Source: Treponema sp. (GTDB lineage Bacteria; Spirochaetota; Spirochaetia; Treponematales; Treponemataceae). Taken from it: 6,028 nt of DNA. The notes under the pieces were generated by a model. It saw only the letters and a program-made list of their open reading frames with translations. It searched no databases and had not been told where the DNA came from. Shown piece by piece: positions 5,209 to 6,028 of the stretch. Where the stretch lies: NCBI GenBank assembly GCA_017613485.1, contig JAGADS010000363.1, positions 1 to 6,028 of the forward strand, written 5' to 3'. Every line of letters begins with the position of its first letter. Positions within the stretch are counted from its first letter, which is position 1. Position numbers and translations under genes: made by a program.

Positions 5209-6028
5209 ATGCCAGGATTAAGCCAGCTTAAACAATTTAACGCCGACATGCTGAATGTCGGAGATGAAGTAAAGATACGCTCAGCCAGAGGGGAAAAGCC
5301 TGTAACGATTGGAATTCCCAAAGGTATTGATTTTGAAGACGACTCAGAGGATTTCCGTGCTGGAATGCCTCAGCTTTCAGATGAAGAACAGCAGCAGGCA
5401 GAAGCTCTTGCCGCAGAAAGGGAACGTGCTGCAAATGATTTCTCTGACATAACCGGTGAATCATCGGAATCTAGCAATGATTATCAGAAGGAAAGTGATA
5501 CTCAGGCTGTACCTGATGTTTCAGACCTTTTCTCTCCTGTAGTTTCTGCAAGTGTTGATGATCTGGATCTTAGTGAATTTGAGACTGAAAAGGAAGAGAA
5601 AGAAGAAATCCCGGAGGAACCGGAAGAAACCCCGATTGAAGACCTTGATCTTGATGCATTGCTGGCTCCCTCAAATCCTGATGCACAGACGGTACAGACC
5701 GAGGAAGAAGACTATTCCTATGAAGAAGCCCCTGCTCAGCCTTACAGAACAGGCCGCTTGAATCCGCACAATATTACAAAAGAAAATGCACCATCCATGT
5801 CTGACATGGATTTTGATGCACTGATGAAAAGTGCGGTGGAAACATCAAAACCTGCACCAAAACCAGCTCCTGCACCTGAAAAACCTGCACCAGCGCCTGC
5901 TCAAAATGATGATCTCAGCTTTGACATGGACGATGCAAATGCTGACTTTGAGACAGATGCAAGCCTTGATTTGAACGAGACCATTCCAGAGGAATTCCAG
6001 GAACATCCTGCTCCTGAATTTGTGGACA
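5209..6028 (+). CDS. Acidic, low-complexity treponemal protein, 3'-truncated
   Basis: The frame is open from ATG 5209 to the right edge (273 codons visible), so the true length is unknown. The start MPGLSQLKQFNADML is the only usual start codon after the in-frame stop at 5179, apart from an internal Met14; no Shine-Dalgarno sequence is suitably placed (GGAG at 5190-5193 is 15 nt away). Residues 1-50 look ordered and conserved (VGDEVKIRSARGEKPV, IGIPKGIDFEDDSEDF). From about 53 the chain is Asp/Glu/Pro/Ala-rich and probably disordered. Related acidic motifs recur: DDLDLSEF (117-124), EDLDLDALL (144-152), SDMDFDALM (198-206), DDLSFDMDD (234-242) and ASLDLNE (251-257). A Pro-Ala-Lys linker lies at 214-231. 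There is no signal peptide or membrane segment in the visible part, so it is probably cytoplasmic. I recall similar starts in treponeme hypothetical proteins but know no function; a folded domain may follow beyond the window. Confidence 0.8.
   Translation, partial: MPGLSQLKQFNADMLNVGDEVKIRSARGEKPVTIGIPKGIDFEDDSEDFRAGMPQLSDEEQQQAEALAAERERAANDFSDITGESSESSNDYQKESDTQAVPDVSDLFSPVVSASVDDLDLSEFETEKEEKEEIPEEPEETPIEDLDLDALLAPSNPDAQTVQTEEEDYSYEEAPAQPYRTGRLNPHNITKENAPSMSDMDFDALMKSAVETSKPAPKPAPAPEKPAPAPAQNDDLSFDMDDANADFETDASLDLNETIPEEFQEHPAPEFVD

Noticed and set aside
5237..5464. A 75-codon minus-strand frame
   Set aside because: It lies wholly inside the acidic-protein gene and has no family resemblance or ribosome site.
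5552..5761. A 69-codon plus-strand frame with a Lys/Arg-rich product
   Set aside because: It is the offset reading of GAA- and GAT-rich codons of the acidic protein, which turns Glu runs into Lys/Arg; there is no ribosome site.

Overview
The window looks like chromosomal DNA of a spirochaete, most likely a Treponema of moderate G+C. The evidence is the treponeme-like GpsA and Ffh sequences, a small lipoprotein with a relaxed spirochaetal lipobox, and an acidic protein beginning MPGLSQLKQFN, a start I associate with treponemes. The lineage call rests on recall of families, not on a search. No tRNA, rRNA, CRISPR array, insertion sequence or phage gene is visible.

Layout. (1) Positions 1-1581 (+) hold the 3' part of a large gene cut by the left edge; its protein carries an HExxH motif and is a probable zinc metallopeptidase of unknown role. 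(2) Positions 1582-1752 hold a 19-codon remnant that resembles the start of an HI0074-family (HEPN/MNT-type) partner gene, followed by a good sigma-70 promoter. (3) gpsA (1753-2802, +) and ffh (2860-4257, +) follow, 57 bp apart and probably cotranscribed. GpsA makes sn-glycerol 3-phosphate for phospholipids; Ffh is the protein of the signal recognition particle, which takes nascent membrane proteins to the inner membrane. (4) A convergent gene (4265-4999, -) encodes a lipoprotein with two E-set/CBM48-like domains; its stop codon is 7 bp from that of ffh. (5) Positions 5000-5208 form a divergent control region. (6) From 5209 a + strand gene runs off the right edge and encodes an acidic, apparently disordered N-terminal region with repeated DDLDL-type motifs and a Pro-Ala linker.

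The most interesting structure is at 5171-5202. A near-perfect inverted repeat forms two overlapping, opposed sigma-70 promoters, each with a perfect TATAAT -10 box lying on or next to the other's -35 box. The + promoter would start RNA only about 3 nt before the ATG of the acidic protein, implying a leaderless or nearly leaderless mRNA. The - promoter would give the lipoprotein gene a leader of about 170 nt, and that gene has no visible Shine-Dalgarno sequence.

Nothing here is clearly a new biological system. The divergent promoter, the toxin-antitoxin-like remnant, the HESWH protein and the repeated acidic motifs are the points worth checking.
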